Of a DNA stretch of 64,000 bases, positions 35,498 to 44,348 are shown one piece after another. Each line of letters begins with the position of its first letter. Position 1 is the first letter of the stretch. Where the stretch lies: contig JADJHU010000002.1 of assembly GCA_016707425.1 (NCBI GenBank), forward strand, positions 1 through 64,000. Direction: 5' to 3'. Made by a program: the position numbers and the translations under genes. The notes beneath the pieces are model-generated. The model saw only the letters and a program-made list of their open reading frames with translations, was not told where the DNA came from and did not search any database. Source of the stretch: Gammaproteobacteria bacterium. GTDB lineage: Bacteria > Pseudomonadota > Gammaproteobacteria > Steroidobacterales > Steroidobacteraceae.

Positions 35498-36679
35498 CTA
35501 GAAGTTTCTCGGCAGCCCGTGCTTGCGCGTGGCGATGATGTTCTTCTGCACCTCGGAGGATCCGCCACCCACCGTGTCGATCACCGTGTAGGTGTAGCAG
35601 CTCTCCGCACGCCCCTTCAGCGGCGCATCCTCCGTCCCCAGCGCCAGCTGCGCCCCGGGCCCCACGATGTCCATCGTCGCATCCGCCACCCGCCGCGACA
35701 GCTCCGTCGCGTACAGCTTGTACTCCGATGCCGCCACCGTCGGGGTCTTCGTCGCATCCAGCGCCGCATCCACAAACCGTACACCCAGCAGACGCGCCAC
35801 CTCGCACTCGGTGGCCAGCTGCGCCACCTTCTGGCGGTTCACCGGATCATCCTTCAGCGCCCGGCCATCCCGCTTCGTGTTCTTCACAAAATCACACAGC
35901 AGCTCCACACGCCCACGAATCGGCGAAAACGTGAACATCGTGAAACGCTCGATGTCCAGCGCCTCGGCAATGTACTGAAAACCCTTCCCCTGCTCCCCCA
36001 CCCGGTAGTCGTCGTGCACGAATACATTGTCGAAAAATACCGCGTTCGTGCGCTCCCCACCCATCGTGTACATCGGGTGAATCGTCAGCCCCGGATCGTC
36101 CATGCGCACCAGAAACAGCGAAATCCCATGGTGCTTCGGCGCCTCCGGATCCGTGCGCGCCCCCACCCAGTACCAGTCCGCAAAGTGCGCCGAGGTCGTG
36201 AACACCTTCTGCCCGTTCAAAACCCACCCGTCCCCCTTGCGCTCCGCCTTCAGCCGCATCGCCGCAGCGTCCGACCCGGCCGAGGGCTCCGAATACCCCA
36301 CCGCAAACTCAATCTCCGCGTTCAGAATCTTCGGTAAAAACTCCTTCTTGAGCTTCTCCGAACCCACCCGGATGAGCGTCTTGCCAATAATCCCCACACC
36401 CTTGCCAATCTGCGGCGCACCCACCGAGGAGAGCTTCTCGTTCAGCAAAAACTCGTAAAAACCCTTCCCCGCCTTGCCACCCACGTCCTTCGGCCACGTG
36501 ATCCCAAGCCACCCACGCGCCGCAAGCTTCTTCATGAACGCCCGCCGCGGCGGCGTGTCGCACACCTGCGCCATGTTCTCCCGCGACACGTCCATCACCG
36601 CTACATCCCGGTTCGCACGGAGAAACTCGTCCACTTCCCGCAAAAAACGGCGCTCTTCCTCGGAAAATTCGAAGTCCAT
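35498..36679 (-). CDS. Acyl-CoA dehydrogenase, catalytic-type (alpha) subunit
   Basis: Acyl-CoA dehydrogenase of 393 residues: MDFEFSEEERRFLREVDEFLRA, WLGITWPKDVGG, EFAVGYSEPSAGSDAAAMRLKAE in the FAD domain, ALDIERFTMF with the Glu at the long-chain-type base position, and GGGSSEVQKNIIATRKHGLP near the end. Base use stands out: Phe is often TTT, Ile ATT and Gly GGG/GGT, where flanking genes prefer TTC, ATC and GGC. That suggests the gene came from another genome or was shaped separately. Probable partner is the beta-type gene at 33213. It follows the carboxylase gamma subunit by 35 bases. Confidence 0.88.
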   Translation of the reverse strand: MDFEFSEEERRFLREVDEFLRANRDVAVMDVSRENMAQVCDTPPRRAFMKKLAARGWLGITWPKDVGGKAGKGFYEFLLNEKLSSVGAPQIGKGVGIIGKTLIRVGSEKLKKEFLPKILNAEIEFAVGYSEPSAGSDAAAMRLKAERKGDGWVLNGQKVFTTSAHFADWYWVGARTDPEAPKHHGISLFLVRMDDPGLTIHPMYTMGGERTNAVFFDNVFVHDDYRVGEQGKGFQYIAEALDIERFTMFTFSPIRGRVELLCDFVKNTKRDGRALKDDPVNRQKVAQLATECEVARLLGVRFVDAALDATKTPTVAASEYKLYATELSRRVADATMDIVGPGAQLALGTEDAPLKGRAESCYTYTVIDTVGGGSSEVQKNIIATRKHGLPRNF

Positions 36680-36714
36680 CTGCAACCTCACCGGCCCCCG
36701 AAGCACAACCTGCG

Positions 36715-37266
36715 CTATTCCGCCCACTCACCGATACGCTGGAGCGTCCGATCCGCAAATTCGCATGATTCCGGCAGCGGGCGCCCCAGCCACTCTCGAT
36801 AGAAGGTATCGAGGTCGGGGAGGAATTCGAAATCCGGCGGACAGCCACGCGGCACCGCCTCCACTTCGAGCTGCGAGCCGCAGCCCGGGCAGTAGTACTC
36901 GCGCAGCTGCATCCATGCGGGATCCGGTTTTTCATAACCACGGTAGACCTGCGAGAGCTTCTCGTCGGTGTCACGCACATGGATGAGTGCGGAGAGCTTC
37001 CAGTTCACACGATAGTCGCCGAATTCCTGTCCGCAGCGGCACTTCACCACGCGCTCACGCGGCTTCTGCACGATGAAGAGTGCGGGCGTGAGCGGCAGGA
37101 GAATCTTCTCCTTCCACGACACCCGCTCCTGGAGGATCGTGACCCACTTGTCGAAACGATCCCTGTCCTTGCCGTTCTTCATCATCTGCTGGACGGTCCT
37201 CCAGGGAAGTTCCCCGTCGACCAGCTTGCGGATGTCCTCGACGTCGTAGATGTCGTACTCGGCCAC
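36715..37266 (-). CDS. acxC: Acetone carboxylase gamma-like subunit
   Basis: Protein of about 183 residues matching the small (gamma) subunit of acetone carboxylase. It has the conserved run DRFDKWVTILQERVSWKEKI, then LLPLTPALFIVQKPRERVVKCRCGQEFGDYRVNWKLSALIHVRD, and YYCPGCGSQLEVEAVPRG followed by PDLDTFYREWLGRPLP. Four Cys (CRC and CPGC) would bind zinc. The GTG start at 37266 has a GAGGAGG site. It lies right behind the two large-subunit genes, the same set as acxABC. The true substrate may be a ketone other than acetone. Confidence 0.87.
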   Translation of the reverse strand: MAEYDIYDVEDIRKLVDGELPWRTVQQMMKNGKDRDRFDKWVTILQERVSWKEKILLPLTPALFIVQKPRERVVKCRCGQEFGDYRVNWKLSALIHVRDTDEKLSQVYRGYEKPDPAWMQLREYYCPGCGSQLEVEAVPRGCPPDFEFLPDLDTFYREWLGRPLPESCEFADRTLQRIGEWAE

Positions 37267-37276
37267 AGTGACCTCC

Positions 37277-39472
37277 TCAGAACTCGAAGTTGGCCGGGAG
37301 GGACCAGAAGGCACGGAGCTCGGCGGCATAGCCTGGTGAGAGCTTCATCGAGCTGCGCCACATCCGCTTGACCGCCTCGTCCATGTTCTCGCCGGCCGCA
37401 ACGCGCCCACGTTCCTGCTGCCACCAGTCCCTGAAGGGCACGCCACGGCGCTTGCGCGCTTCGAGGATTCCCTGGCGCTTCTTCTCCGTTTCCCGCACGT
37501 CGATCGTCCACTCGCCACGGGCATCCTTCCGGGCCACGATGCCGTGGATGTTCTCCGCCACCCAGGGCCGTGTCAGGCCCTTGTCCAGATCGTCCTTGAC
37601 GAGCGCGGGATCGCGCTCGATCGGATCTCCCATGGCCTGTGAGCCTGACGTCGGACTGATCACCAGGTCGTATTCGTGCAGTGTCTCGGAGATGTTCCCC
37701 GGCACGACGAAATCGTTGTCCATGACCCGGGCGACCACGTTCTGCGCCAGTGTCGGGCGCTCGGGATCGTTGCCACGATCATGCACCAGGGGTTTGCGCT
37801 GCTCGATCAGTTCCCTGACATTCGTGTCGACGGCATAGGCCAGACGGTCTCCGGGCGTCGGATAGGCGCCGAACATGCCATGATTGGCCGTAATCTTGCT
37901 GTGCGCACCGGCGCAGGCTGCCGCGTAGCGCAGCTCGGGCGAGTTCTTCACCATCCACACGGAGGTGTGTCCCGGACCGCCGCGGAACTTGCCGTAACCC
38001 CCGGAGTCCGGCTCCATGTTCCGCCCGAGATACATGATGGGGTAATAGAGCTCCATCACCTCCGCACTGCCGAAATCGGCATTGGCAGTGTACAGACACC
38101 AGGCCGCGGGTTCACCGTCGGAAATGCCACGCGCAGGCGAGCCGTTACTGGCCTGCTCCAGCCCCAGGCCGACGGAGTACTGACCGTACTGGTTGATGCC
38201 GTTCCATTCGGCGCACAGCGTCGAAGCGGCACCCGCGGACATCTCCTCCACGAAGCCACGCGCGTGGTACAGACGGCCTGTCACCTCATAGAGCTGGCTC
38301 AGCCAGCGGATCGCCGAGGCCCAACCAATACCTGTCGACGCGAACCAGTCGACCGGAAACGGATTGCACCACGACCCAGGGGGCGGGGTTTCCACCGTCA
38401 GCGCATAGGTCGGGCCCGAGTTGAACATGTCGAATCCGACGACATGCGAATAACCCATGAGGAGCGCCGAGGACAGGGCCGTCGGTGAAATATTCTGGCC
38501 GAAAGGCACGCTGGCGCTCGCCCCTGCGAGCGACACGGTCACGTTGGCCTTGCCGTCGATCCTCATCTCCATCGGCACGTTCGACAGCAGATCGATGTTC
38601 TGCCTGGGCATGACGACATCCCTGCCCTTCATCGCCAGGTCCTTGAACTGCGACTTGCGCATGCGTCCGGGAACCGCCTGCGTGCGGATGCGCGCCACCG
38701 CATAGCGCCGGCTGTCCTCGATGTACTCGCGGGACGCCTTCTCGAAGAATTCGAGGCCATACTTGTCGATGGTCTCGATCAGCTTCTCGCGCACCGTGAT
38801 GAGACCCGCCAGGCGACCGCGTGCATCGCCGAGCACCCAGTCCGGCGTCCGCGTGCGCGACTTGATGCGCAGCTCATACCAGGGGTAGTAGCGATCCTTC
38901 TCGCCGATCCGCTCTACGGACACCGGCATGCCATCGGAAAAGGTGTCGGGATTCATGAAGTTGATCGAGCCCGGAAGCACCGCGCCGGCATCCGCAACGT
39001 GGGTCACCGAGGTGGCCCAGGCCACGAGCTGATCTTTGTAAAAGATCGGCATGGCGGTATCCATGTCTGGCATGTGAATGCCGCCGTAGTGGGGATCGTT
39101 GTTCTCGAAGATGTCGCCCTGCCGGAAGCCCGGCATATCCTCGTAGCCAAGCTCGATGAACTTGCGCACCATCGACGCCAGCAGCCCCACGTGTGCAGTG
39201 ATGCCGTAGGACGTGCAGATGCACTCACCTGTCGGCGTATGCAGCGCCCAGAGTGCATCCCCGCCTTCGGCGGCGACAGGCGAGGCGGAAACCTTGCAGC
39301 CGACTTCCCAGGCGGTGTTGCAGACACTCAGCAGAATGTGCCACACGGCCTCGTAGAGGCCCGGGCTCTTCTCCTTTTCGGCGAGCGTCTCCAGACCGAA
39401 CATGCAGCCCGTCTTCGCGAAGAGCTCGTCGTTGAGCCTGAGCCGCTCCCTGAGCTTCAGCGGCGTGTCCAT
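37277..39472 (-). CDS. acxB: Ketone (acetone-type) carboxylase alpha subunit, HyuB family
   Basis: Hydantoinase-B/oxoprolinase-family protein of 731 residues, close in length to acetone carboxylase alpha. It has GITAHVGLLASMVRKFIELG, the metal-site region FENNDPHYGGIHMPDMDTAMPIFY with DQLVAWATSVTHVADAGA (His and Asp residues where the Mn site is in the known enzyme), and a glycine-rich C-terminal half with DSGGYGKFRGGPG. In acetone carboxylase this subunit carboxylates the phosphorylated enol. Its ATG follows directly after the stop of the upstream subunit, with AAAGGGGG as ribosome site. Alternative: acetophenone-type carboxylase, but that lacks the gamma subunit present here. Confidence 0.86.
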   Translation of the reverse strand: MDTPLKLRERLRLNDELFAKTGCMFGLETLAEKEKSPGLYEAVWHILLSVCNTAWEVGCKVSASPVAAEGGDALWALHTPTGECICTSYGITAHVGLLASMVRKFIELGYEDMPGFRQGDIFENNDPHYGGIHMPDMDTAMPIFYKDQLVAWATSVTHVADAGAVLPGSINFMNPDTFSDGMPVSVERIGEKDRYYPWYELRIKSRTRTPDWVLGDARGRLAGLITVREKLIETIDKYGLEFFEKASREYIEDSRRYAVARIRTQAVPGRMRKSQFKDLAMKGRDVVMPRQNIDLLSNVPMEMRIDGKANVTVSLAGASASVPFGQNISPTALSSALLMGYSHVVGFDMFNSGPTYALTVETPPPGSWCNPFPVDWFASTGIGWASAIRWLSQLYEVTGRLYHARGFVEEMSAGAASTLCAEWNGINQYGQYSVGLGLEQASNGSPARGISDGEPAAWCLYTANADFGSAEVMELYYPIMYLGRNMEPDSGGYGKFRGGPGHTSVWMVKNSPELRYAAACAGAHSKITANHGMFGAYPTPGDRLAYAVDTNVRELIEQRKPLVHDRGNDPERPTLAQNVVARVMDNDFVVPGNISETLHEYDLVISPTSGSQAMGDPIERDPALVKDDLDKGLTRPWVAENIHGIVARKDARGEWTIDVRETEKKRQGILEARKRRGVPFRDWWQQERGRVAAGENMDEAVKRMWRSSMKLSPGYAAELRAFWSLPANFEF

Positions 39473-41620
39473 CTATCGGCCCCCTTTTCGCGTCATCCAG
39501 TAGACGCTGAATTCGTCGATGCGGACGTGCCACTCCGGCGGGACGAAGAGTGTCGTGTTGGACGCTTCGATGACAGCCATGCCATCCACTTCGTTTCCGG
39601 GCAGCATGCTCTCCATCCTGTAGATCGCAGCGTCGTGCCACTTTCCCTTCTGGTAGATGCGGCGGGTGCCCTTCACGGCTGCCGGCGGTGGCGCCTTGCC
39701 GGCGAGCGCGTGCTTCACCAGTTTCGGTTTGACGGTTTCCACCTTGGCCACCACACAGACTTCCGTGATGTGGTAGGTCCCCACGTCCGGCTTGCCCGCG
39801 AGCGTGAACATGCGCGTGTAGATCTCCTCGAATCGCGCGATCAGCGCATCGAGATCGCGGCCCGTCCCGATGCTCGCCACCGGCGACGGCACTTCGACGT
39901 CTTCGAGCTGGCCGTAGTAGCGGACGTAGGCCACGGGCTGGATCTCGATCGACTCCTTCCTGAATCCCTCGCCGACGAGTTCCTCGATGAGCTCGCTGCC
40001 GAGCTGCTGCCATATGTCCACCACGGGCTGCACCGCAGCGAGGCGGTCAGCCTCGTTCGTGCCCGGTGCGATCACTACGGATACGGTCTTGTGCCGGCGA
40101 TGCGCGTAGTCCATGCACGCGCCCCCCCAAGCCGAAAAGCCACCAGCCCAGGGCACGGTGATCACGGCCTTGTAAGGGTGATCACCGGCGTAGGGCAGCA
40201 GATGCAAAGGACCGCCGCCGCCGTAGCCGAGCAGGACATAGTCGCGCAGATCGCGGCCGACCATGAGGCTGCGCACCAGGTGTTCGCGCATCTGGACGTT
40301 CAGCAGCTCGATGCAGACCTCGCAGGCATCGAAGATATCCAGACCGAGCGGATCCGCCACTTTCTCCTTGAAGAGGCGATACGAGGTCTCCTTGTTGACC
40401 TTGACCTTGCCACCGAGATAGTTGTGCTCGTTCAGGATACCGAGCAGCAGATTCGCGTCGTTGATCGTCGGCGTGGTGTTGCCGGCATCCATGAACGTCG
40501 GACCCGGTGTACCGCCGGCCGAATCCGGGCCGAGCTTGATGCGGTTCGTAGCCGGGTCGATGCGGATATACGTGCCGGTACCGGCGCCGATGGACGTGAT
40601 GCTCAGCATCGGGGCGGTGAGATACATGTTCTGGAAGCCCGGCTCGCGATCGATCGGCACCGTACCCGCGGTGATGCAGCCGGCGTCGAAGGATGTGCCA
40701 CCGACGTCCGAGCACACGATATTCTCTTCGCCGATCACGCTCCCAAGGTATTTCGCACCCATCAGGCCGCCGACCGGACCCGACATGGCTGCTTCGAACA
40801 ATCGCGGATAGCGGATGTTGGTCACGCCACCGTAGCCGAGCACGGTCTTGAGGCTGTGCCCGTAGCCGATCTTCTTCAGCGCCTTTTCGATGCGGACCAG
40901 CTGCTTTCTGGCCGGGTCGGTGGCATAGGCCTGCACGATCGTCGAATTGGCGCGGGAGATTTCCCGCATCGTCGGTGCCACGCGGCTCGACAGCTCGATC
41001 GGAATGTCGCGCCCGGCCTGCTGCATCACGCGCCGCACGATGACCTCGGCACGCTCCTCGTGCTCGGGGTTCTTGTAGGACTGCAGGAAGACAATGGCAA
41101 TCGACTGGCATTGCTCATCGACGATCAGCTCGCGCGCCGCCTGCTCCACCTCGTGCTCGTAGAGCGGAATGACGACCTTACCGAACATGTCGATGCGCTC
41201 AGTCACGCCGCGTGCGAGTTTCCGCGGCACGAGCGGGGTGCGGTGCCGGCGGTACTGCATGTGGGTGATTTCGGACCATTGCAGGCCAATGAAGGTCTGC
41301 TTGCCGCGACCCTGGGCGTTGATGTCCTCGAAGCCGCGCGTCGTGATCAGGCCGGTCTTGTACCCGGACATGTTGATCACGCAGTTGAGCATCGAAGTGC
41401 CCGTGTAGATCGCCGTCTCGAGGTGCGCACCGAAGCCGCCCTGTTCCTCCTTCGGAATACCGATGTAGTCGAGCGCCTCGAAGAAGGCCTCCATGTAGCC
41501 GATGCTCTCGTCGTGCGGGGTCGTGGGCGCCTTGCCCACCACCGAGCGACCGGCCTCATCGACGATGATCACATCGGTCATCGTTCCGCCTGCGTCACAG
41601 GCTGCGAGATAACGCTGCAT
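39473..41620 (-). CDS. acxA: Ketone (acetone-type) carboxylase beta subunit, HyuA family
   Basis: Hydantoinase-A/oxoprolinase-family ATPase of about 715 residues. The N-terminal phosphate loop DAGGTMTD (residues 9-16), the second SDVGGTSFDAG near 330, and GGGGPLHLLP further on mark the ASKHA-type ATP site, which in acetone carboxylase phosphorylates ketone and bicarbonate. I set the start at 41620 (MQRYLAACDAGG), where homologues begin and GGAGG lies upstream. It is the first gene of a nine-gene minus-strand operon; a 20-base inverted repeat lies 83 bases upstream. Length matches acetone carboxylase (about 717), though hydantoinases cannot be excluded by this chain alone. Confidence 0.86.
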   Translation of the reverse strand: MQRYLAACDAGGTMTDVIIVDEAGRSVVGKAPTTPHDESIGYMEAFFEALDYIGIPKEEQGGFGAHLETAIYTGTSMLNCVINMSGYKTGLITTRGFEDINAQGRGKQTFIGLQWSEITHMQYRRHRTPLVPRKLARGVTERIDMFGKVVIPLYEHEVEQAARELIVDEQCQSIAIVFLQSYKNPEHEERAEVIVRRVMQQAGRDIPIELSSRVAPTMREISRANSTIVQAYATDPARKQLVRIEKALKKIGYGHSLKTVLGYGGVTNIRYPRLFEAAMSGPVGGLMGAKYLGSVIGEENIVCSDVGGTSFDAGCITAGTVPIDREPGFQNMYLTAPMLSITSIGAGTGTYIRIDPATNRIKLGPDSAGGTPGPTFMDAGNTTPTINDANLLLGILNEHNYLGGKVKVNKETSYRLFKEKVADPLGLDIFDACEVCIELLNVQMREHLVRSLMVGRDLRDYVLLGYGGGGPLHLLPYAGDHPYKAVITVPWAGGFSAWGGACMDYAHRRHKTVSVVIAPGTNEADRLAAVQPVVDIWQQLGSELIEELVGEGFRKESIEIQPVAYVRYYGQLEDVEVPSPVASIGTGRDLDALIARFEEIYTRMFTLAGKPDVGTYHITEVCVVAKVETVKPKLVKHALAGKAPPPAAVKGTRRIYQKGKWHDAAIYRMESMLPGNEVDGMAVIEASNTTLFVPPEWHVRIDEFSVYWMTRKGGR

Positions 41621-41702
41621 CTGACAAGCACCTCCGTGAGCAGGCTCTGCGCACATGGTGCGCGCCCGGCCCGATAATGCTAGCTTTGTGCGCTCCGCGG
41701 CC

Positions 41703-41722
41703 CATCGTCTGAACGGACGATG
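41703..41722. repeat. Inverted repeat, candidate operator
   Basis: Seven-base arms CATCGTC and GACGATG around a six-base centre (TGAACG), in the 151-base gap between the divergent carboxylase operon and the LLM operon. Length and symmetry fit a dimeric repressor site. A GATAAT hexamer at 41673-41678 could be a -10 box for the plus-strand operon. No regulator gene is next to it. Confidence 0.45.
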
Positions 41723-41771
41723 AGTCACCAAAGGCGCAGCAGTAAGCTGCGCGCAGTCAGGAAGGATCGAC

Positions 41772-42635
41772 GTGCGCTTCACTCTGGCTGTGGGTCTGGG
41801 GGGCTACCAGGATTATCTGATCGTCGCCCAGGCAGCCGAAGCCGCCGGCTGGTCGGCAATCTCGGTGCCGGACAGCATTTTCTACCCCCGGCTGCCCGAA
41901 GCGGACTACCCGTCCCCCGCGCTCCGGAAATTCCTTGCGACGGCGCCCGTGATCGACCCCTTCGTGGCACTCTCCGCCATCGCTGCCGTGACCACCCGAT
42001 TGCGGCTCGTACCCGGGGTGCTCAGACTGCCCATGCGACAACCGCTGGCGGTCGCAAAGGCCACGGGCTCGCTCGCGGCGATGAGCGGGGACCGACTGCT
42101 CCTCGGCGTCGGTCTCAGTCCCTGGAAGGAGGACTTCACCTACAACGGCATCGACCATGCCGGGCGCGGCGCACGCTTCGACGAGTGTATTTCCGTCATC
42201 CGTGGCTGCCTGAGCGGCGACTGGTTCGAGTACCACGGTCGCAACTTCGACTTCGGACCGCTGAAGATGCTGCCGGCGCCCGCGCAGCCGGTGCCGATCA
42301 TCATCGGGGGTCATTCCCGCCCGGCACTCGCCCGTGCCGCACGCCTCGGAGACGGCTGGATGTCCGCCAACACCAGTTTCGCGAGCCTGCAGAAGATGAT
42401 CAGCGTGCTGCACACCTTGCGTCACGACCCCGGCACGCACGACCGGCCCGACTTTCGCATCTTCGCCAACGACATGAACGCCGCGAAGGTCGAGGACTTC
42501 CGCCGGCTCGAAGACCTCGGGGTCACGGATGCCGTGGCCACACCCTGGAATCCCTTTGACGCGGGCATCAGTCTCCGTCTGAAACTCGACGGGCTGCGGC
42601 GCTTCGCCGACGCGGTCATTGCCCGCTTCGCCTGA
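41772..42635 (+). CDS. LLM-class (luciferase-like) flavin-dependent oxidoreductase
   Basis: Luciferase-like barrel protein of 287 residues using FMN or F420: MRFTLAVGLGGYQDYLIVAQAAEAAGWSAISVPDS, LSAIAAVTTRLRLVPGVLRLPMRQPLAVAKATGSLAAMSGDRLLLGVGLSPWKEDF, and VPIIIGGHSRPALARAARLGDGWM are the canonical blocks. Start is GTG with AGGAAGGA upstream. The family includes F420-dependent dehydrogenases and two-component monooxygenases, so it may hydroxylate or oxidise a ring compound; a reductase partner is not adjacent. First gene of a four-gene plus-strand operon. Confidence 0.85.
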   Translation: MRFTLAVGLGGYQDYLIVAQAAEAAGWSAISVPDSIFYPRLPEADYPSPALRKFLATAPVIDPFVALSAIAAVTTRLRLVPGVLRLPMRQPLAVAKATGSLAAMSGDRLLLGVGLSPWKEDFTYNGIDHAGRGARFDECISVIRGCLSGDWFEYHGRNFDFGPLKMLPAPAQPVPIIIGGHSRPALARAARLGDGWMSANTSFASLQKMISVLHTLRHDPGTHDRPDFRIFANDMNAAKVEDFRRLEDLGVTDAVATPWNPFDAGISLRLKLDGLRRFADAVIARFA

Positions 42636-42649
42636 CGCCGGAGAACGTG

Positions 42650-43477
42650 ATGACATCGATACTGATCAAGGAGCAGCTCGAAGGCGTCCTGACACTGACG
42701 CTCAACCGTCCCGAGCAGCTCAATGCACTGACCTGGGAACTGATGCGTCTTCTCAACGAGGCGCTCGAGGAGGCAGGCGTCGATCCGGGTGTGCGAGTGG
42801 TCGTGCTGACGGGCGCCGGGCGCGGCTTCTGCTCGGGGGGCGATCTGCGCAGCCGTGAACAGCTCGATCCCGGAGATCCGGTCAGCACGCGCTGGTCGGA
42901 GGATCCCGTGTGGAAGTCGGTCGGAATGCGCGCCTCGCACGTCAGGCGGCTGAGCCAGTCGCCGATCCTGCTGCACACGATGCCCAAGCCGACGATCGCG
43001 ATGCTCCGCGGCCCGGTGGCGGGAGCCGGCCTGTGCCTGGCCGCCGCCTGTGACTTCCGCATCGCCTCGGAGACCGCGTCGTTCACGACAGCCTATGTGA
43101 GAGCGGCAAGACCCGGGGACTTCGGCGGCAGCTATCTCCTGCCACGACTGGTCGGGCCGGCCCGTGCGCGGGAGCTCTACCTGCTCGGCGACAAGGTGAA
43201 CGCGGACGACGCGCTGCGCATCGGCCTCGTCAATCGCGTCGTGCCCGATGCAGGACTCGAGCAGGAGACCCGGTCGCTCGCGAGCCGTCTGGATCGCGGA
43301 CCCCCGGTCGCATACCGCTACATCAAGCGCAGCCTCAATGCTGCGGAATCGATGAGCCTGGAACAGGTCATTGAGCTCGAGGCGTACAACATGATGCAGT
43401 GCAGTGCCACCGAAGACGCCAGGGAAGTGCTGCGCGCAGCACGCGACGGCCGTGAACCTCAATATCGGGGCTATTGA
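42650..43477 (+). CDS. Enoyl-CoA hydratase/isomerase (crotonase family)
   Basis: Crotonase of about 275 residues: LTLTLNRPEQLNALTWELMRLL, oxyanion loop TGAGRGFCSGGDLRSRE, GPVAGAGLCLAAACDFRIAS, and RPGDFGGSYLLPRLVGPARARELYLLG. At the last motif, Asp (GDFGGS) stands near where the second catalytic Glu is expected, a pattern also seen in isomerases. An ATG at 42650 behind GGAGAAC is preferred; a GTG at 42647 is in frame. It is 14 bases after the LLM gene and one base before the hydratase. Probably hydrates or isomerises the unsaturated CoA ester made in the same operon. Confidence 0.85.
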   Translation: MTSILIKEQLEGVLTLTLNRPEQLNALTWELMRLLNEALEEAGVDPGVRVVVLTGAGRGFCSGGDLRSREQLDPGDPVSTRWSEDPVWKSVGMRASHVRRLSQSPILLHTMPKPTIAMLRGPVAGAGLCLAAACDFRIASETASFTTAYVRAARPGDFGGSYLLPRLVGPARARELYLLGDKVNADDALRIGLVNRVVPDAGLEQETRSLASRLDRGPPVAYRYIKRSLNAAESMSLEQVIELEAYNMMQCSATEDAREVLRAARDGREPQYRGY

Positions 43478-43478
43478 C

Positions 43479-44348
43479 GTGACGACCAACCTGGATCTGT
43501 CGACCCTGACTCCCTGGCTTCGACGCGGCCGGGAAAGTATCGACACACTCACCCCGCGGCTGATCGACACCTACCGCGCCACGCTGTCACCGCATCTCGC
43601 GGCGCTCGGGCCCGATGAAGCCCCCCCGGCCATCCACTGGTGCCTCGCTCCAGAGGCGGCTCCCGCCTCCAGCGTCGGCCCGGATGGTCACCCCCTGACC
43701 GGTGATTTCCTGCCGCCGGTCCCTCTGCCGAGGCGCATGTGGGCCGGAGGTCGTGTCGAAACGATGGCGCCATTGAAGACCGGCGATCGGGTGATGCGTC
43801 GCTCGACCATTGCCGGAATCACCGCGAAAGAAGGCCGATCTGGAGTGCTCTGCTTCGTCACGGTCGAGCACGAGTTCTCCACGGAACGCGGCGTGGCCAT
43901 CCGCGAGCGGCAGGATCTGGTCTACCGGAACAGTGCGAATGCAGTTGCAGGCCCGGCTGGGACGCGTGCCGCAGACCCTGCCGCGGCTGTGCCAGCCGGG
44001 GACCGCGCTCTGATGTGGACCGTGCAGGCCACTCCCGTGCTGTTGTTCCGCTATTCCGCTTTGACTTTCAACAGCCACCGCATCCACTACGACCTGCCCT
44101 ATGCCACCGCCGCCGAGGGCTATCAGGGCCTGGTCGTCCACGGTCCCCTGCAGGCGAGCCTGCTGCTCAACCTTGCCGCGACCCTCGGCGGTGCCATGCC
44201 GCGGATCTTCGAATATCGGGCCAGCGCACCGCTGATCGCAGGCGGCACGTTCATCGTCTGCGGGGGTCGGCGGAGTGACGACGGGCTGGCCTGCTGGAGT
44301 CAGTCGGAGGCCGGAGAGCGGACGATGGAGGCCACGGCAGCGTGGTAA
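43479..44348 (+). CDS. HTD2-type hydratase (itaconyl/mesaconyl-CoA hydratase-like)
   Basis: Double hot-dog protein of 289 residues of the HTD2/mesaconyl-C4-CoA hydratase family. The N-terminal half shows PPVPLPRRMWAGGRVETMAPLKTGDRVMRRSTI and GRSGVLCFVTVEHEFSTERGVAIRERQDLVYR. The C-terminal half has LLFRYSALTFNSHRIHYDLPYATAAEGYQGLVVHGPLQASLLL with the catalytic His/Asp region. Such enzymes hydrate itaconyl-, mesaconyl- or methylated enoyl-CoAs, forming citramalyl-CoA-type products. The GTG start at 43479 lies one base after the crotonase stop. The next gene, a broken CitE-type lyase, is the classic partner that would cleave the product. Confidence 0.85.
   Translation: MTTNLDLSTLTPWLRRGRESIDTLTPRLIDTYRATLSPHLAALGPDEAPPAIHWCLAPEAAPASSVGPDGHPLTGDFLPPVPLPRRMWAGGRVETMAPLKTGDRVMRRSTIAGITAKEGRSGVLCFVTVEHEFSTERGVAIRERQDLVYRNSANAVAGPAGTRAADPAAAVPAGDRALMWTVQATPVLLFRYSALTFNSHRIHYDLPYATAAEGYQGLVVHGPLQASLLLNLAATLGGAMPRIFEYRASAPLIAGGTFIVCGGRRSDDGLACWSQSEAGERTMEATAAW

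Noticed and set aside
38999..41677. Very long open frame opposite the carboxylase beta and alpha genes (892 codons)
   Set aside because: It is the antisense of well-supported HyuA/HyuB genes, Arg/His-rich and without any domain. Long antisense frames are common at this GC content.
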